A stretch of DNA of 50,599 nt from Bacteroidaceae bacterium (lineage in GTDB: Bacteria > Bacteroidota > Bacteroidia > Bacteroidales > Bacteroidaceae): NCBI GenBank assembly GCA_017448825.1, contig JAFSKR010000024.1, positions 1 to 50,599 on the forward strand. The letters are read 5' to 3'. Under the pieces are notes generated by a model that worked only from the letters and a program-made list of their open reading frames with translations, made no database searches and was not told where the DNA came from. Shown one piece after another: positions 23,696 to 33,873 of this stretch (position 1 is the first letter of the stretch; every line of letters begins with the position of its first letter). A program made the translations under genes and the position numbers.

Positions 23696-24283
23696 ATGAA
23701 GAGAGTTCGTTGCCCCAAATGCGATAGTTACATTGTCTTCGATGAGACAAAATACACCAACGGACAATCGTTGGTGTTTGTCTGCAACCAGTGCCATAAG
23801 GAATTTGGCATTCGCATTGGCAAATCAAAACTGACGAACAGACATGAAGAGAAGACCCTTGATGAGCAGGCATACAAGAAAGACTTTGGCAGCATTGTCG
23901 TCGTGGAAAACAAGTTCGCTTTCAAGCAAGTGATTCCACTGGACGAGGGTGAAAATGAAATCGGCAGGTACCTGAAGGGAACCAACATCAACAAACCCAT
24001 CGAAACCCGTGACCCCAGCATTGACACGTTTCATTGTGTCATCACCGTGAAAAGGAACAAGCAGGGAGAATTGCAGTATATCCTGCGCGATGCCCCCAGT
24101 GACACAGGAACTTTCTACATGAACAAGATTCTGCGTGACGTTGACCGCATCAATATGGAAGACGGCGCCATCATCACCATAGGCGCAACAACGCTAATTC
24201 TGCGGAAGGCACAGGAAATCAATCCTAATTCCACACAAGGAGCGACACGAACCAGCACCCCACCCATCACAAATGGTGAATGA
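23696..24283 (+). CDS. Zinc-ribbon and FHA domain protein
   Basis: About 195 residues. The N-terminus has a zinc ribbon (CPKC at residues 5-8, CNQC at 29-32). The C-terminal half is a forkhead-associated domain, with IPLDEGENEIGRYLKG (GR at the strand turn), HCVITVKRNKQGELQYILRD and a final GAIITIGATTLILRK, which binds phosphothreonine peptides. The alternative start at 23657 adds 13 residues before the ribbon. The gene is 77 bases after the SPOR protein on the same strand. The interaction partner is unknown; an associated Ser/Thr kinase is not in the window. Confidence 0.85.
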   Translation: MKRVRCPKCDSYIVFDETKYTNGQSLVFVCNQCHKEFGIRIGKSKLTNRHEEKTLDEQAYKKDFGSIVVVENKFAFKQVIPLDEGENEIGRYLKGTNINKPIETRDPSIDTFHCVITVKRNKQGELQYILRDAPSDTGTFYMNKILRDVDRINMEDGAIITIGATTLILRKAQEINPNSTQGATRTSTPPITNGE

Positions 24284-24330
24284 AAAAATAATGATAAACA
24301 CACAACAACCCCATAAAGTGTTTCGTAACC

Positions 24331-25269
24331 ATGAAGGATCGTGACGTAACAGATTTTAACAAATGGATAACCAAGGGATGTCCCAAAGCCACCTACTTTT
24401 CTTCCTTCGAAGACAAGTATCTTGTGGTAGATAACCTTGATGAAAAAGAAGACCCCCTCATTTCTCCATGCGAGGCCTCCTATAACTCCGAGTATTTCTA
24501 CATGCTTATCGTATTGAGAGGAACGCTCCATATTGTGATAGGTGGAACGGAAATAGAAGTAAAGGCAAACGAATACCTGTCTGTTCGGCCTTGTATGACA
24601 ATCAAATTGCAGGAGTCACGGTGTTTTTATGTCTCCCTCATTGCCCGCAACTGTCTGATGACCGACATCTTAGAACACAGCACACTCTGCAAGATGAACA
24701 AATTTCATGCTTTCTCGTTCAGCCATCTGCGCTTCGACCCAGAACAAATCAATGCCCTTCTACATTGCTACAGAACCATTAAGAATGAGCACATGCGTGA
24801 TCACTACCCGATGATGGAAATGGTGCATCGAGCATATATCACAGCCTTTCTTGCAAAGCTCTGTTCATTCATCCAACCAACGACCTATATACCTCACACG
24901 AATAATTCCAAACAATATAGTGTCTTCACAAAATTCCTCGATATTCTCAGTAATGACCACAAGCAGGAAAGGTCTGTTCAGTACTATGCCAAGACATTGA
25001 AAATCACGCCCAAGTACCTTTCCACCATCGTCCACAATTTCACAGGATTGTCCGCTTCCCAAGTTATTGACAATTATGTCATCTATGCAGTCAAGCAGAT
25101 GCTCTATGCCAATGACTGTAATATCAAGACCATCAGTGAAGATTTCCATTTCCCAAGCCAGAGCTTCTTCGGACGCTACTTCAAACGCATCACGGGAATG
25201 TCTCCCAACAAGTATGTAAAGGAGAACAATAGGAAGTCACTCAATTTCATGTCAAAAAATAGAATGTAA
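24331..25269 (+). CDS. AraC-family transcriptional regulator (first of a pair)
   Basis: A 312-residue regulator: an N-terminal cupin-like sensing domain (FYMLIVLRGTLHIVIGGTEI near residue 56) and a C-terminal double helix-turn-helix (VQYYAKTLKITPKYLSTIVH near 210-235, then FHFPSQSFFGRYFKRITGMS near 270-290). Five bases separate it from a second AraC gene of the same layout; nhaA follows. The ligand is not known. Sodium or pH control of nhaA is a guess from position. Confidence 0.92.
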   Translation: MKDRDVTDFNKWITKGCPKATYFSSFEDKYLVVDNLDEKEDPLISPCEASYNSEYFYMLIVLRGTLHIVIGGTEIEVKANEYLSVRPCMTIKLQESRCFYVSLIARNCLMTDILEHSTLCKMNKFHAFSFSHLRFDPEQINALLHCYRTIKNEHMRDHYPMMEMVHRAYITAFLAKLCSFIQPTTYIPHTNNSKQYSVFTKFLDILSNDHKQERSVQYYAKTLKITPKYLSTIVHNFTGLSASQVIDNYVIYAVKQMLYANDCNIKTISEDFHFPSQSFFGRYFKRITGMSPNKYVKENNRKSLNFMSKNRM

Positions 25270-25274
25270 ACGCC

Positions 25275-26207
25275 ATGCCATACGTAACACCAACACCCCC
25301 ACACAACACGGGCTATATAGAATATGTGGACGTGTTCACAAAAAAGGAGATTCAGCCATCAGCAGGCATACCGAACTTCATGCTTCTGTTTGACACGTTC
25401 GATGGCAGAAATCCCCTGGAGTCGCTCTATGCTTCTGATAGCCAAAAGATGTATCAGAAAATCAACCTCTATGTGAGAAAGGGCGAATGCCTTCTCGAAG
25501 TAAATGGTAATGAAGCTGCGGTCAATGCCAACACACTGATCACAATCATGCCTGAGAGCATCACACGCCCCAAGCACATCAGCCATGACATCGAGTATTT
25601 CATGCTGGTCATCTACCCGAAGCTGTCCAATATGACCTATAACGATCTGGGCATCACTTATAGCAACGCACAGATGTCCCTCCGCCATTTCATTGCCCCG
25701 GTATCTCCTGACCACATGCAACGGGCACTCAACATCTACAATGAAATCAAGCGCGACATATTGGCTCCACCATACGAGTTCCAAGGCATATACCTACGTT
25801 CTATGCTGAATGCTCTCTATGTTGAAAATATCAACATCCATCAGTACAATCCCATGCCACTTACAGGCACCAACCATTCACGTCAGTATGATGTCTATTG
25901 CCGTTTCTTGGCTGCTCTCAATAAACACAGCATCGAGCATCGTTCTGTACAATTCTATGCAGACTTGCTTGGCATCTCCAGCAAATATCTGTCTTTCGTA
26001 AGCATCAGTTATAGCAACCGAAACGCTTCGGGATGGATTGACCTATCGGTTATACAGAAAGCCAAGGCTTTCATGGTGGTTCATCACTATAGCCTCAGCG
26101 AAACCAGCGAGATGCTTCATTTCCCCACAGTCAGCAGTTTCAGCCGTTTCTTCAAACGTGTTACTGGCATGACGCCCAAAACGTTCCTGCAATCACCCAA
26201 CAACTAA
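25275..26207 (+). CDS. AraC-family transcriptional regulator (second of a pair)
   Basis: A 310-residue regulator with the same two-domain plan as its neighbour: sensing domain with KINLYVRKGECLLEVNGNEA, and C-terminal helix-turn-helix pair (VQFYADLLGISSKYLSFVSI, then LHFPTVSSFSRFFKRVTGMT). It is distantly similar to the first regulator, so the tandem probably arose by an old duplication. It lies 113 bases before nhaA on the same strand. Confidence 0.92.
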   Translation: MPYVTPTPPHNTGYIEYVDVFTKKEIQPSAGIPNFMLLFDTFDGRNPLESLYASDSQKMYQKINLYVRKGECLLEVNGNEAAVNANTLITIMPESITRPKHISHDIEYFMLVIYPKLSNMTYNDLGITYSNAQMSLRHFIAPVSPDHMQRALNIYNEIKRDILAPPYEFQGIYLRSMLNALYVENINIHQYNPMPLTGTNHSRQYDVYCRFLAALNKHSIEHRSVQFYADLLGISSKYLSFVSISYSNRNASGWIDLSVIQKAKAFMVVHHYSLSETSEMLHFPTVSSFSRFFKRVTGMTPKTFLQSPNN

Positions 26208-26320
26208 CACACAAATTCAAAAAATAACATAATCATTCACAAACGTAAAAATTCCAAACATAAGGAAACACATTTATGCGACTCATTCCGCTCTATACAT
26301 GGAACAAAGGTCTGCATTCG

Positions 26321-27697
26321 ATGAAACTCTCCAGCAAGAATTTCATGAATCAGCCTTGGGCAGGAGGTGTAACACTACTCCTATGCGTCATTGTGGCAAT
26401 GTTGCTTGCCAACCTCCCTGCCACCTCACATCTCTATCATGAATTGTTGGAAACCAACCTATCCATGACTATCAGCAACGAACGTTTCTCGGTCAGTTTC
26501 CCTGCAGAGATGACTGTTGAGAAGTTCATCAACGACATTCTGATGGTGGTGTTCTTTTTCACGGTCGGTCTCGAAATCAAACGCGAAATCATCTGCGGTG
26601 AACTTTCCAGTGTAAAGAAAGCACTCCTTCCTGTCATTGCCGCAGCAGGTGGAATGGCTGTCCCTGCCCTCTTCTACACCCTCTTCAATGCTGGTACCAG
26701 CACAGTAGGTGGATGGGGTATTCCGACCGCTACCGACATTGCTTTTGCGGTGGGCATCATGTCCATCCTCGGCAACAAAGTGCCCATATCACTCAAGATT
26801 TTCCTCACAGCACTTGCCATTGCCGACGATTTGGGCGCCATCCTTGTGGTAGCATTCTTCTATGGCGGTGAGATCAATATTCCCCTACTTCTCATCGCCT
26901 TGATGCTGCTCGGTGCCATCATCTTGATGAACCGACTGGGAGAAAAACGTATGATGTATTACCTCATCCCAGCCATTGCTGTATGGTTCCTTTTCTACTA
27001 TTCTGGCATCCATTCCACCATGTCAGGCGTAGTCATGGCATTCACAATTCCGATGGATGCACGTTTCAGCCGCTCCTATCTCAACCGCAGCAACCACAAG
27101 TACCTCGCACGGCTGACGCACTACGATGACGACGAGTATGAAGCAGGTGTTCCGTTTCCCAATGGTCCCCAGCGCCATTGCCTTCGCCGAATGAGCTACA
27201 TCACCAACAACTCCATCGGCATGTCCTATCGTCTCGAGCACGCGCTCAACCCTTGGGTCAACTTCCTTATCATGCCAATCTTCGCATTAGCCAATGCCGG
27301 TGTTGTCATTCCCGACCTTAGTTTCTTCAACATCTTCCAAGCACTTCCCATCGAGGGTATTGGCATGGTGGGTATGGGTATCTTCCTCGGGCTCCTGTTG
27401 GGCAAACCCATCGGTATCACGCTTGCAAGTTTCATTGCCATCAAGTGCAAAGTGGGAGCCATGCCCGAAGGTGCCACATGGAAAATGCTCTTTGCAGTCG
27501 CCTGTCTCGGTGGTATCGGATTCACCATGTCCATCTTTGTCGATACTCTTTCCTTTGGCGAGTTCGATCCCCACACTACCGACCTCATTCGTTCTTCGGG
27601 CAAGATAGCCGTCCTGCTCGGTTCCCTCTGTGCAGGCATTCTCGGTTCCCTGCTCATCACCCTCTTCCATCGGATGGAAGTATCCCCAAAAGCATAA
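26321..27697 (+). CDS. nhaA: Na+/H+ antiporter NhaA
   Basis: A 458-residue, twelve-helix antiporter that expels sodium in exchange for protons. The paired aspartates of the ion site are visible in ALAIADDLGAILVV, and the unwound helix IV in GIPTATDIAFAVGIM. FFFTVGLEIKREI marks helix II. An insertion of about 45 hydrophilic residues (HYDDDEYEAGVPFPNGPQRH) lies between helices. A start at 26276 adds 15 residues; 26321 (MKLSSKNFMNQPWAGG) matches the length of the E. coli N-terminus. The two AraC genes upstream may regulate it. Confidence 0.94.
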   Translation: MKLSSKNFMNQPWAGGVTLLLCVIVAMLLANLPATSHLYHELLETNLSMTISNERFSVSFPAEMTVEKFINDILMVVFFFTVGLEIKREIICGELSSVKKALLPVIAAAGGMAVPALFYTLFNAGTSTVGGWGIPTATDIAFAVGIMSILGNKVPISLKIFLTALAIADDLGAILVVAFFYGGEINIPLLLIALMLLGAIILMNRLGEKRMMYYLIPAIAVWFLFYYSGIHSTMSGVVMAFTIPMDARFSRSYLNRSNHKYLARLTHYDDDEYEAGVPFPNGPQRHCLRRMSYITNNSIGMSYRLEHALNPWVNFLIMPIFALANAGVVIPDLSFFNIFQALPIEGIGMVGMGIFLGLLLGKPIGITLASFIAIKCKVGAMPEGATWKMLFAVACLGGIGFTMSIFVDTLSFGEFDPHTTDLIRSSGKIAVLLGSLCAGILGSLLITLFHRMEVSPKA

Positions 27698-27855
27698 AGA
27701 AGATAGGAAAAGAGGCTGTGTATCACAATCATCAGGTACCTTCAATGATAAAAAAAGGGCACATATAATATCATGTGTTTTCGTGAAGAGATAGTTTTTT
27801 TCATGTTGGAGGAAGATAATGTGTAAGGTTTTCACGCTATTCGGTATTTTTTTCG

Positions 27856-27863
27856 TACCTTTG
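27856..27863 (+). promoter_or_regulatory. -7 element of the his-ftsE-lys operon
   Basis: TACCTTTG 30 bases before hisH. The -33 region is T-rich (TTTT at 27829-27832) but lacks a clear TTTG at standard spacing. The rest of 27698-27855 shows nothing recognisable. Confidence 0.6.
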
Positions 27864-27893
27864 CAACGCTTTTATGTGGTTTAGTATGGCAAG

Positions 27894-28484
27894 ATGAAGG
27901 TAGCAATTGTAAAATATAATGCTGGAAACATCGGTTCGGTGGAAAATGCTGTTCGGCGCTTAGGCATTGAGCCTATGGTGACGGATGATGCAGAGTTGAT
28001 ACGGTCGGCAGACCGTGTCATATTCCCTGGCCAAGGGGAGGCTTGCAGCACAATGACATATCTGAAAGCGCACGGACTGGACGAGGTGATTGTAAACTTG
28101 AAGCAGCCAGTGCTGGGCATCTGCATCGGCATGCAGCTGTTGTGCCGCCACAGCGAGGAACAGGACACGGATTGTCTGGGTGTGTTCGATGTGGAGGTGA
28201 AGCGTTTTGTCCCTAAAGTGCATGAGGACAAGGTACCACAGATGGGGTGGAATACGATTGAGGACACGAAGTCGCCGCTCTTTAAGGGCTTTGAAAAGAA
28301 GGAATTTGTGTATTTCATCCATAGTTTCTATGTACCGACATGCGACTGGACGATTGCCTCAACGAACTACATTCAACCATATTCTTCTGCTCTGCACAAA
28401 GACAATTTCTATGCTACTCAGTTTCATCCAGAAAAGAGCGGAGCAGTGGGTGAAAGGATTTTGAAGAATTTTATGGAACTATGA
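27894..28484 (+). CDS. hisH: Imidazole glycerol phosphate synthase, glutaminase subunit
   Basis: A 196-residue class I glutamine amidotransferase that supplies ammonia to HisF in histidine synthesis. The nucleophile Cys is in LGICIGMQLL, and the catalytic His and Glu are in TQFHPEKSG. First gene of a compact histidine block; its stop overlaps hisA by four bases (ATGA). Confidence 0.97.
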   Translation: MKVAIVKYNAGNIGSVENAVRRLGIEPMVTDDAELIRSADRVIFPGQGEACSTMTYLKAHGLDEVIVNLKQPVLGICIGMQLLCRHSEEQDTDCLGVFDVEVKRFVPKVHEDKVPQMGWNTIEDTKSPLFKGFEKKEFVYFIHSFYVPTCDWTIASTNYIQPYSSALHKDNFYATQFHPEKSGAVGERILKNFMEL

Positions 28485-29203
28485 TAGAAATCATTCCTGC
28501 AATAGATATCATCGACGGAAAATGCGTGCGACTGACGAAGGGTGACTATGACACGAAAAAGGTGTATAGTGAAGACCCTTTGGAGGTGGCGAAAATGTTT
28601 GAGGCTCATGGCATCCGACGTTTACACACGGTGGACTTGGACGGTGCTCGTTCACAGCACATCGTAAACTACAAGGTGATTGAACGCATAGCCGACCACA
28701 CCAGCTTGGTGATTGATTTCGGTGGCGGCATCAAGTCGGACGAAGACATTGACATTGCTTTTGCCAGCGGTGCCACGATGGTGACCATCGGCAGTGTAGC
28801 GGTAAAGAAACCCACACTGTTTGAAACATGGCTGGAGAAGTATAACGACAACAAAATCATCTTAGGTGCAGATGTGAAAAACGGACGAATCAGCATCAAC
28901 GGATGGAAAGAAGAGGGAGAGGATGAATTGATGCCGTTCCTGCAACGCTATGTGAAGAAAGGTGTGGATAATGTGCTCTGTACAGACATCAGCAAGGACG
29001 GTATGCTGGAGGGACCAGCCATCCAGTTGTATGAAGAGGTGATGAGGGAACTGCCTAACTTGTATCTGATAGCAAGTGGTGGTGTGAGTTGCATTGAGGA
29101 CATCGACCAGCTGAACATGGCAGGCGTTCCTGCCGTAGTGTTCGGCAAGGCTATCTATGAGGGGCGCATTAAAATGGAGGAACTGGAAAAATATGTTGGC
29201 TAA
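28481..29203 (+). CDS. hisA: ProFAR isomerase (phosphoribosylformimino isomerase) HisA
   Basis: A 240-residue TIM barrel that isomerises ProFAR to PRFAR, the HisF substrate. The first catalytic Asp is in [14 protein letters not shown] and the second in [13 protein letters not shown]; phosphate-binding loops are [11 protein letters not shown] and [12 protein letters not shown]. It overlaps hisH by four bases and hisF by 11. Confidence 0.97.
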   Translation: MIEIIPAIDIIDGKCVRLTKGDYDTKKVYSEDPLEVAKMFEAHGIRRLHTVDLDGARSQHIVNYKVIERIADHTSLVIDFGGGIKSDEDIDIAFASGATMVTIGSVAVKKPTLFETWLEKYNDNKIILGADVKNGRISINGWKEEGEDELMPFLQRYVKKGVDNVLCTDISKDGMLEGPAIQLYEEVMRELPNLYLIASGGVSCIEDIDQLNMAGVPAVVFGKAIYEGRIKMEELEKYVG

Positions 29204-29966
29204 ACGTATCATACCATGTCTTGACATCAAGGACGGGCAAACTGTGAAGGGGACAAACTTCGTGAACCTTCGCCAAGCAGGTGACCCTATCGAACTGGGT
29301 AAACTATACAGTGAGCAAGGAGCGGACGAATTGGTGTATCTTGACATTACCGCCTCGCACGAAGGACGAAAGACTTTCACAGAACTGGTGAAGCGCATCG
29401 CAAGGGAAATCAATATCCCATTTACTGTGGGCGGTGGCATCAACGAACTCTCAGATGTGGACAGGCTCTTGAATGCTGGGGCAGACAAGGTAAGCATCAA
29501 CTCGGCGGCATTGCGTCGTCCTGAACTGATAGACGAAATAGCCAAAAACTTTGGCAGTCAAGTGTGCGTAGTGGCAATTGATGCGAAATACAACCCTCTT
29601 ATGGGAGTCGAGGGGCTTGACTGGATTTGCTACATCAATGGCGGACGTGTGCCGACCGAACACCAGCTCTTCGATTGGGCGAAAGAAGCGAACGAAAGAG
29701 GTGCTGGAGAGATTCTGTTCACGTCGATGAATCATGATGGTGTGAAACATGGTTTTGCCGATGCTGCTTTGCGAAAACTCACTGATTCACTGACCATCCC
29801 TGTGATAGCTTCGGGTGGAGCAGGAGCCAAGGAGCATTTCCGCGACACCTTCATCAATGGACACAGTGACGCAGCCTTGGCGGCCAGTGTGTTCCACTTT
29901 GGCGAAATACCCATTCCCGAATTGAAGCTGTATTTAGCCAACGAGGGAGTGAATGTAAGATTATAG
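29193..29966 (+). CDS. hisF: Imidazole glycerol phosphate synthase, cyclase subunit
   Basis: A 257-residue TIM barrel forming IGP and AICAR from PRFAR and ammonia. [20 protein letters not shown] holds the first catalytic Asp and [13 protein letters not shown] the second (more usually TSMDxDG; here Asn precedes His-Asp). The frame extends back to 29157 inside hisA, but MLAKRIIP is the universal family start. Confidence 0.97.
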   Translation: MLAKRIIPCLDIKDGQTVKGTNFVNLRQAGDPIELGKLYSEQGADELVYLDITASHEGRKTFTELVKRIAREINIPFTVGGGINELSDVDRLLNAGADKVSINSAALRRPELIDEIAKNFGSQVCVVAIDAKYNPLMGVEGLDWICYINGGRVPTEHQLFDWAKEANERGAGEILFTSMNHDGVKHGFADAALRKLTDSLTIPVIASGGAGAKEHFRDTFINGHSDAALAASVFHFGEIPIPELKLYLANEGVNVRL

Positions 29967-29981
29967 AAAAGTAAACAAATA

Positions 29982-30593
29982 ATGGAAATTGATTTCAAGA
30001 AAATGGACGGTCTTGTGCCTGCCATTGTGCAGGATGCCAAGACGTTGAAGGTGCTGATGCTCGGCTTCATGAACGAAGAGGCATACAACAAGACGGTAGA
30101 GACAGGAAAAGTGACTTTCTATAGCCGTACTCGCCAAACACTCTGGACGAAGGGCGAGACGAGCGGCAACTTTCTCAACGTGGTGGAAATCCTGAATGAC
30201 TGCGACAAGGACACGTTGCTCATCAAAGCCAACCCTGTAGGCCCCGTTTGCCACACAGGTGCTGACACTTGCTGGAACGAGAAGAACGACAACCCTATCA
30301 TGTTCTTGGTAGAATTGCAGCGTTTCATCGAGAAGCGTCACGAAGAAATGCCAGAGGGCAGCTACACCACTTCCCTCTTCAAGGATGGCTGTCACCGCAT
30401 GGCACAGAAAGTAGGCGAAGAAGCCTTGGAGGCTGTCATCGAAGCGGTTGCCAACAACAATGAACGACTGGTGTATGAGGCTGCGGATATGCTCTACCAC
30501 CTCATCGTATTGCTCACCTCGAAAGGCTTAAAGATTGAGGACTTGGCTACCGAATTGGCAGAACGTCATGACCCGAACTGGCATAAGCATTAA
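29982..30593 (+). CDS. hisIE: Bifunctional PR-AMP cyclohydrolase / PR-ATP pyrophosphatase
   Basis: A 203-residue fusion. The HisI part (about 1-110) has FYSRTRQTLWTKGETSGN and zinc ligands in VCHTGADTCW. The HisE part (about 115-203) has SYTTSLFKDGCHRMAQKVGE and EEALEAVIEAVANN. It performs histidine steps 2 and 3 and follows hisF by 15 bases. The four steps here (HisH, A, F, IE) are contiguous; hisG, D, C and B are not in the window. Confidence 0.97.
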   Translation: MEIDFKKMDGLVPAIVQDAKTLKVLMLGFMNEEAYNKTVETGKVTFYSRTRQTLWTKGETSGNFLNVVEILNDCDKDTLLIKANPVGPVCHTGADTCWNEKNDNPIMFLVELQRFIEKRHEEMPEGSYTTSLFKDGCHRMAQKVGEEALEAVIEAVANNNERLVYEAADMLYHLIVLLTSKGLKIEDLATELAERHDPNWHKH

Positions 30594-30597
30594 GGAA

Positions 30598-31299
30598 ATG
30601 GTATTGATTGACTACAAAAACGTAAATGTTTACCAAGAGAGCCAGCTCGTCTTGCAAGGTGTCAACCTTCAAATTGATGAAGGTGAGTTTGTCTATATCA
30701 CGGGTAAGGTAGGCACAGGCAAAAGTTCCTTCCTCAAGACGCTTTATGGTGAGCTTCCCGTGAAAGAAGGCGAGGCAAAAGTACTCGACTATGACATGGT
30801 GGGGTTGCGCCGTCGTCATCTGCCCGACTTGAGAAAGAAGCTTGGCATCATCTTTCAAGACTTCCAACTGCTGACCGACCGCACCGTGGATGCCAATCTT
30901 CGCTTTGTACTGAAGTCAACAGGATGGAAGAACAAGATAGAAATCAACCAACGCATCAGTGATGTGCTGGAACTGGTAGGCATGGCAACAAAGGGCTACA
31001 AAATGCCGTCGGAATTGTCAGGAGGCGAACAGCAGCGCATTGTTATCGCACGTGCCATTCTCAATCGTCCGAAGCTTATTCTTGCAGATGAACCGACAGG
31101 CAACCTTGATGCAGAGACAGGCAAACAGATAACAGAACTGTTGCAGCAAATCTGCAAGGCAGGCAGCACCGTTATCATCATTACCCACAATCTAAACCTG
31201 CTTGACCAGTTCCCTGGCAGACAACTCAAATGTGAAAATCATCAGTTAGTAGAAGTAGAGCGACTGAACGAGGAAGAATCGACAGAAGAAATAGATTAA
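30598..31299 (+). CDS. ftsE: Cell division ATP-binding protein FtsE
   Basis: A 233-residue ABC ATPase. Walker A is GKVGTGKSS, the Q-loop IFQDFQLL, the signature LSGGEQQR, Walker B LILADEPTGNLD, and the switch His IITHN. FtsE with FtsX controls septal wall hydrolases. There is no ftsX beside it; the gene is five bases after hisIE and 19 before lysC, so it is expressed with amino acid synthesis genes. The longer frame from 30535 overlaps hisIE and was not used. Confidence 0.93.
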   Translation: MVLIDYKNVNVYQESQLVLQGVNLQIDEGEFVYITGKVGTGKSSFLKTLYGELPVKEGEAKVLDYDMVGLRRRHLPDLRKKLGIIFQDFQLLTDRTVDANLRFVLKSTGWKNKIEINQRISDVLELVGMATKGYKMPSELSGGEQQRIVIARAILNRPKLILADEPTGNLDAETGKQITELLQQICKAGSTVIIITHNLNLLDQFPGRQLKCENHQLVEVERLNEEESTEEID

Positions 31300-31318
31300 A
31301 AACAACACATTATAGATT

Positions 31319-32632
31319 ATGAAAGTACTCAAGTTTGGCGGAACATCCGTAGGCACTCCTCAACGAATGAAGGATGTCGTAAAGCTTATCACTAACGGCG
31401 ACCAGAAGATTGTCGTCCTTTCAGCCATGTCGGGCACAACCAACTCGCTTGTGGAGATTTCCGACTATCTTTACAAGAAAAATCCAGAAGGCGCAAACGA
31501 GACTATCAACACACTCGAAAGAAAATACAAGAAGCATGTGGACGAACTCTACACCACTGTAGAGATGAAGCAGAAGACACTCGACTTCCTCAAAGAAGAA
31601 TTTGACTACCTGCGCTCGTTCACCAAAGGTATCTTCACCATGTTTGAAGAGAAAATCATTGTTGGTCAGGGCGAAATCATCTCCACCAACATGGTGACAA
31701 ACTATCTCATCGAACAAGGTTATAATGCCGTACTGATTCCCGCGCTGGAATTCATGCGCACAGACAAGAACGCAGAACCAGACTTAGAGTATATCCGCGA
31801 AAAGCTGAAGGTGCAACTCGACGAGAACCCTAATAAGGATATCTATATCACACAGGGCTTCATCTGCCGCAATGCCTACGGAGAGATTGACAACTTGCAA
31901 CGTGGCGGCAGCGACTACACAGCTTCGCTCATCGGTGCGGCTGTTGGTGCTTCGGAAATTCAGATTTGGACAGACATTGACGGTATGCACAACAATGACC
32001 CTCGCTTCGTTAACAAGACATCGCCTGTCAACCACCTACACTTTGAGGAAGCTGCTGAGTTAGCATACTTTGGAGCCAAAATTCTGCACCCCACCTGTGT
32101 GCAGCCTGCCAAATATGCAGGTATTCCTGTAAAGCTGCTCAACACTCTGGATCCATCAGCTACAGGCACCATCATCAGCAACGAGACTGAACACGGGAAG
32201 ATTAAGGCTGTAGCTGCCAAGGACAACATCACCGCTATTAAGATTACCTCCTCCCGAATGCTCCTCGCGTATGGTTTCTTGCGCAAGGTCTTCGAGATAT
32301 TCGAGTCTTACAAGACCTCTATTGACATGATTGCCACTTCAGAAGTGGGTGTCAGCGTATCCATAGACAATGCGACTCATTTGGATGCCATTGTGAATGA
32401 ACTGAAGAAGTTCGGACACGTGCAGGTGGATAAAGAGATGTGCATCATCTGCGTGGTCGGTGATCTTGACGCACAAAATGTAGGTTTTGAAAGCAAGGCA
32501 ACCGAGGCACTCAAGGATATTCCAATCCGTATGATTTCATACGGTGGCTCTAACCATAATATATCGTTTCTCATCTCAGCCGAGGATAAGAAGAAAGCAC
32601 TCCAGTCACTCAGCGACCACTTGTTCAACTAA
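31319..32632 (+). CDS. lysC: Aspartate kinase
   Basis: A 437-residue monofunctional aspartokinase, first step of the lysine/threonine/methionine/diaminopimelate pathways. KFGGTSVGTPQRM at the N-terminus is the kinase signature, with GRGGSDYTA-type RGGSDYTASLIGA in the middle and WTDIDGM. Two ACT domains occupy about residues 300-437 (MIATSEVGVSVSID, VCVVGDL-like IICVVGDLDAQN) and imply feedback control. It is followed by lysA 22 bases downstream. Confidence 0.95.
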   Translation: MKVLKFGGTSVGTPQRMKDVVKLITNGDQKIVVLSAMSGTTNSLVEISDYLYKKNPEGANETINTLERKYKKHVDELYTTVEMKQKTLDFLKEEFDYLRSFTKGIFTMFEEKIIVGQGEIISTNMVTNYLIEQGYNAVLIPALEFMRTDKNAEPDLEYIREKLKVQLDENPNKDIYITQGFICRNAYGEIDNLQRGGSDYTASLIGAAVGASEIQIWTDIDGMHNNDPRFVNKTSPVNHLHFEEAAELAYFGAKILHPTCVQPAKYAGIPVKLLNTLDPSATGTIISNETEHGKIKAVAAKDNITAIKITSSRMLLAYGFLRKVFEIFESYKTSIDMIATSEVGVSVSIDNATHLDAIVNELKKFGHVQVDKEMCIICVVGDLDAQNVGFESKATEALKDIPIRMISYGGSNHNISFLISAEDKKKALQSLSDHLFN

Positions 32633-32654
32633 TACACATTATTATTTATAATAT

Positions 32655-33821
32655 ATGGCATTATCAATCAACGTAGATAGAATGGCAGGCATCCGCACGC
32701 CATTCTACTACTATGACACAAACATCCTGCGTCAGACACTTGACGCCATCAACACAGAGACAAAGAAATACGACAAATACTTCGTTCACTATGCAGTGAA
32801 AGCCAATGCCAACATGAAAGTGCTTAAAGTCATCAACGAAGCGGGATTAGGCATCGACTGCGTATCGGGCGGAGAGATAGAACAGGCACTCGCAGCAGGA
32901 TTCCCAGCCAACAAGATAGTCTTTGCAGGTGTGGGTAAAAGCGATTGGGAAATAGAACTTGGGCTTGACAAAGACATCTTTTGCTTCAATGTCGAAAGCA
33001 TCCCCGAACTCGAAATCATCAACGAGATTGCAGCCCAAAAAGGGAAGGTTGCGACTGTATGTTTCCGCATCAATCCGAATGTGGGTGCTCATACACATGC
33101 ACACATAACCACCGGGTTGGCTGAGAACAAATTCGGCATTGACATGAAGGATATGGAGAAAGTCATACAACAGGCACAATCCATGACGAATGTACAATTC
33201 AAAGGCTTGCACTTCCACATTGGTTCACAGATTCTGGAAATGGATGACTTCATCGCCTTAGCCGAACGCATCAATGAACTACAAGACAGACTTGAATCAG
33301 AAGGCATCCATTTGGAGATCATCAATGTGGGTGGAGGTTTAGGCATTGACTACAAGGAACCACAAACACACACCATCCCCAATTTCAAGGATTACTTCGC
33401 TACCTACCACCAACACCTGAAACTGAGACCTGGACAAACCGTCCACTTCGAACTCGGACGTGCCGTTGTAGCTCAATGCGGAGCCCTCATTACCAAAGTG
33501 AACTTCGTAAAAGAAGGGTCTGTCAAGAAATTCGCCATTGTCGATGCTGGATTCACAGACCTCATCCGCCCTGCCCTCTACGATGCCCATCACAAAATCA
33601 TCAACCTCACCAGCACTACGACCGAGACGGACACCTACGACGTGGTAGGCCCCATCTGTGAGTCCAGTGATGTGTTCGACAAGGACATCCAACTCCCTAA
33701 GACACAACGTGGAGACCTACTTGCCATCCTCTCTGCTGGTGCCTATGGTGAAATCATGGCTTCGTGCTACAACTGCCGTCCCCTTCCAAAAGGATACATC
33801 AGTGAGGAGATACAAAATTGA
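32655..33821 (+). CDS. lysA: Diaminopimelate decarboxylase
   Basis: A 388-residue PLP enzyme converting meso-diaminopimelate to lysine. The PLP lysine is in FVHYAVKANAN, the phosphate loop in NVGGGLGIDY, the substrate Arg in LRPGQTVHFELGRAVV, and the dimer-interface Cys-Glu in GPICESSD. Last gene of the operon starting at hisH. The 105 bases to the convergent lipoprotein gene hold copy 4 of the shared 32-base element. Confidence 0.96.
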   Translation: MALSINVDRMAGIRTPFYYYDTNILRQTLDAINTETKKYDKYFVHYAVKANANMKVLKVINEAGLGIDCVSGGEIEQALAAGFPANKIVFAGVGKSDWEIELGLDKDIFCFNVESIPELEIINEIAAQKGKVATVCFRINPNVGAHTHAHITTGLAENKFGIDMKDMEKVIQQAQSMTNVQFKGLHFHIGSQILEMDDFIALAERINELQDRLESEGIHLEIINVGGGLGIDYKEPQTHTIPNFKDYFATYHQHLKLRPGQTVHFELGRAVVAQCGALITKVNFVKEGSVKKFAIVDAGFTDLIRPALYDAHHKIINLTSTTTETDTYDVVGPICESSDVFDKDIQLPKTQRGDLLAILSAGAYGEIMASCYNCRPLPKGYISEEIQN

Positions 33822-33873
33822 TTCGTGTCCGCTAAACAATAAAGCCTTGTTAGGTGGATATGGAGGATTTCCA

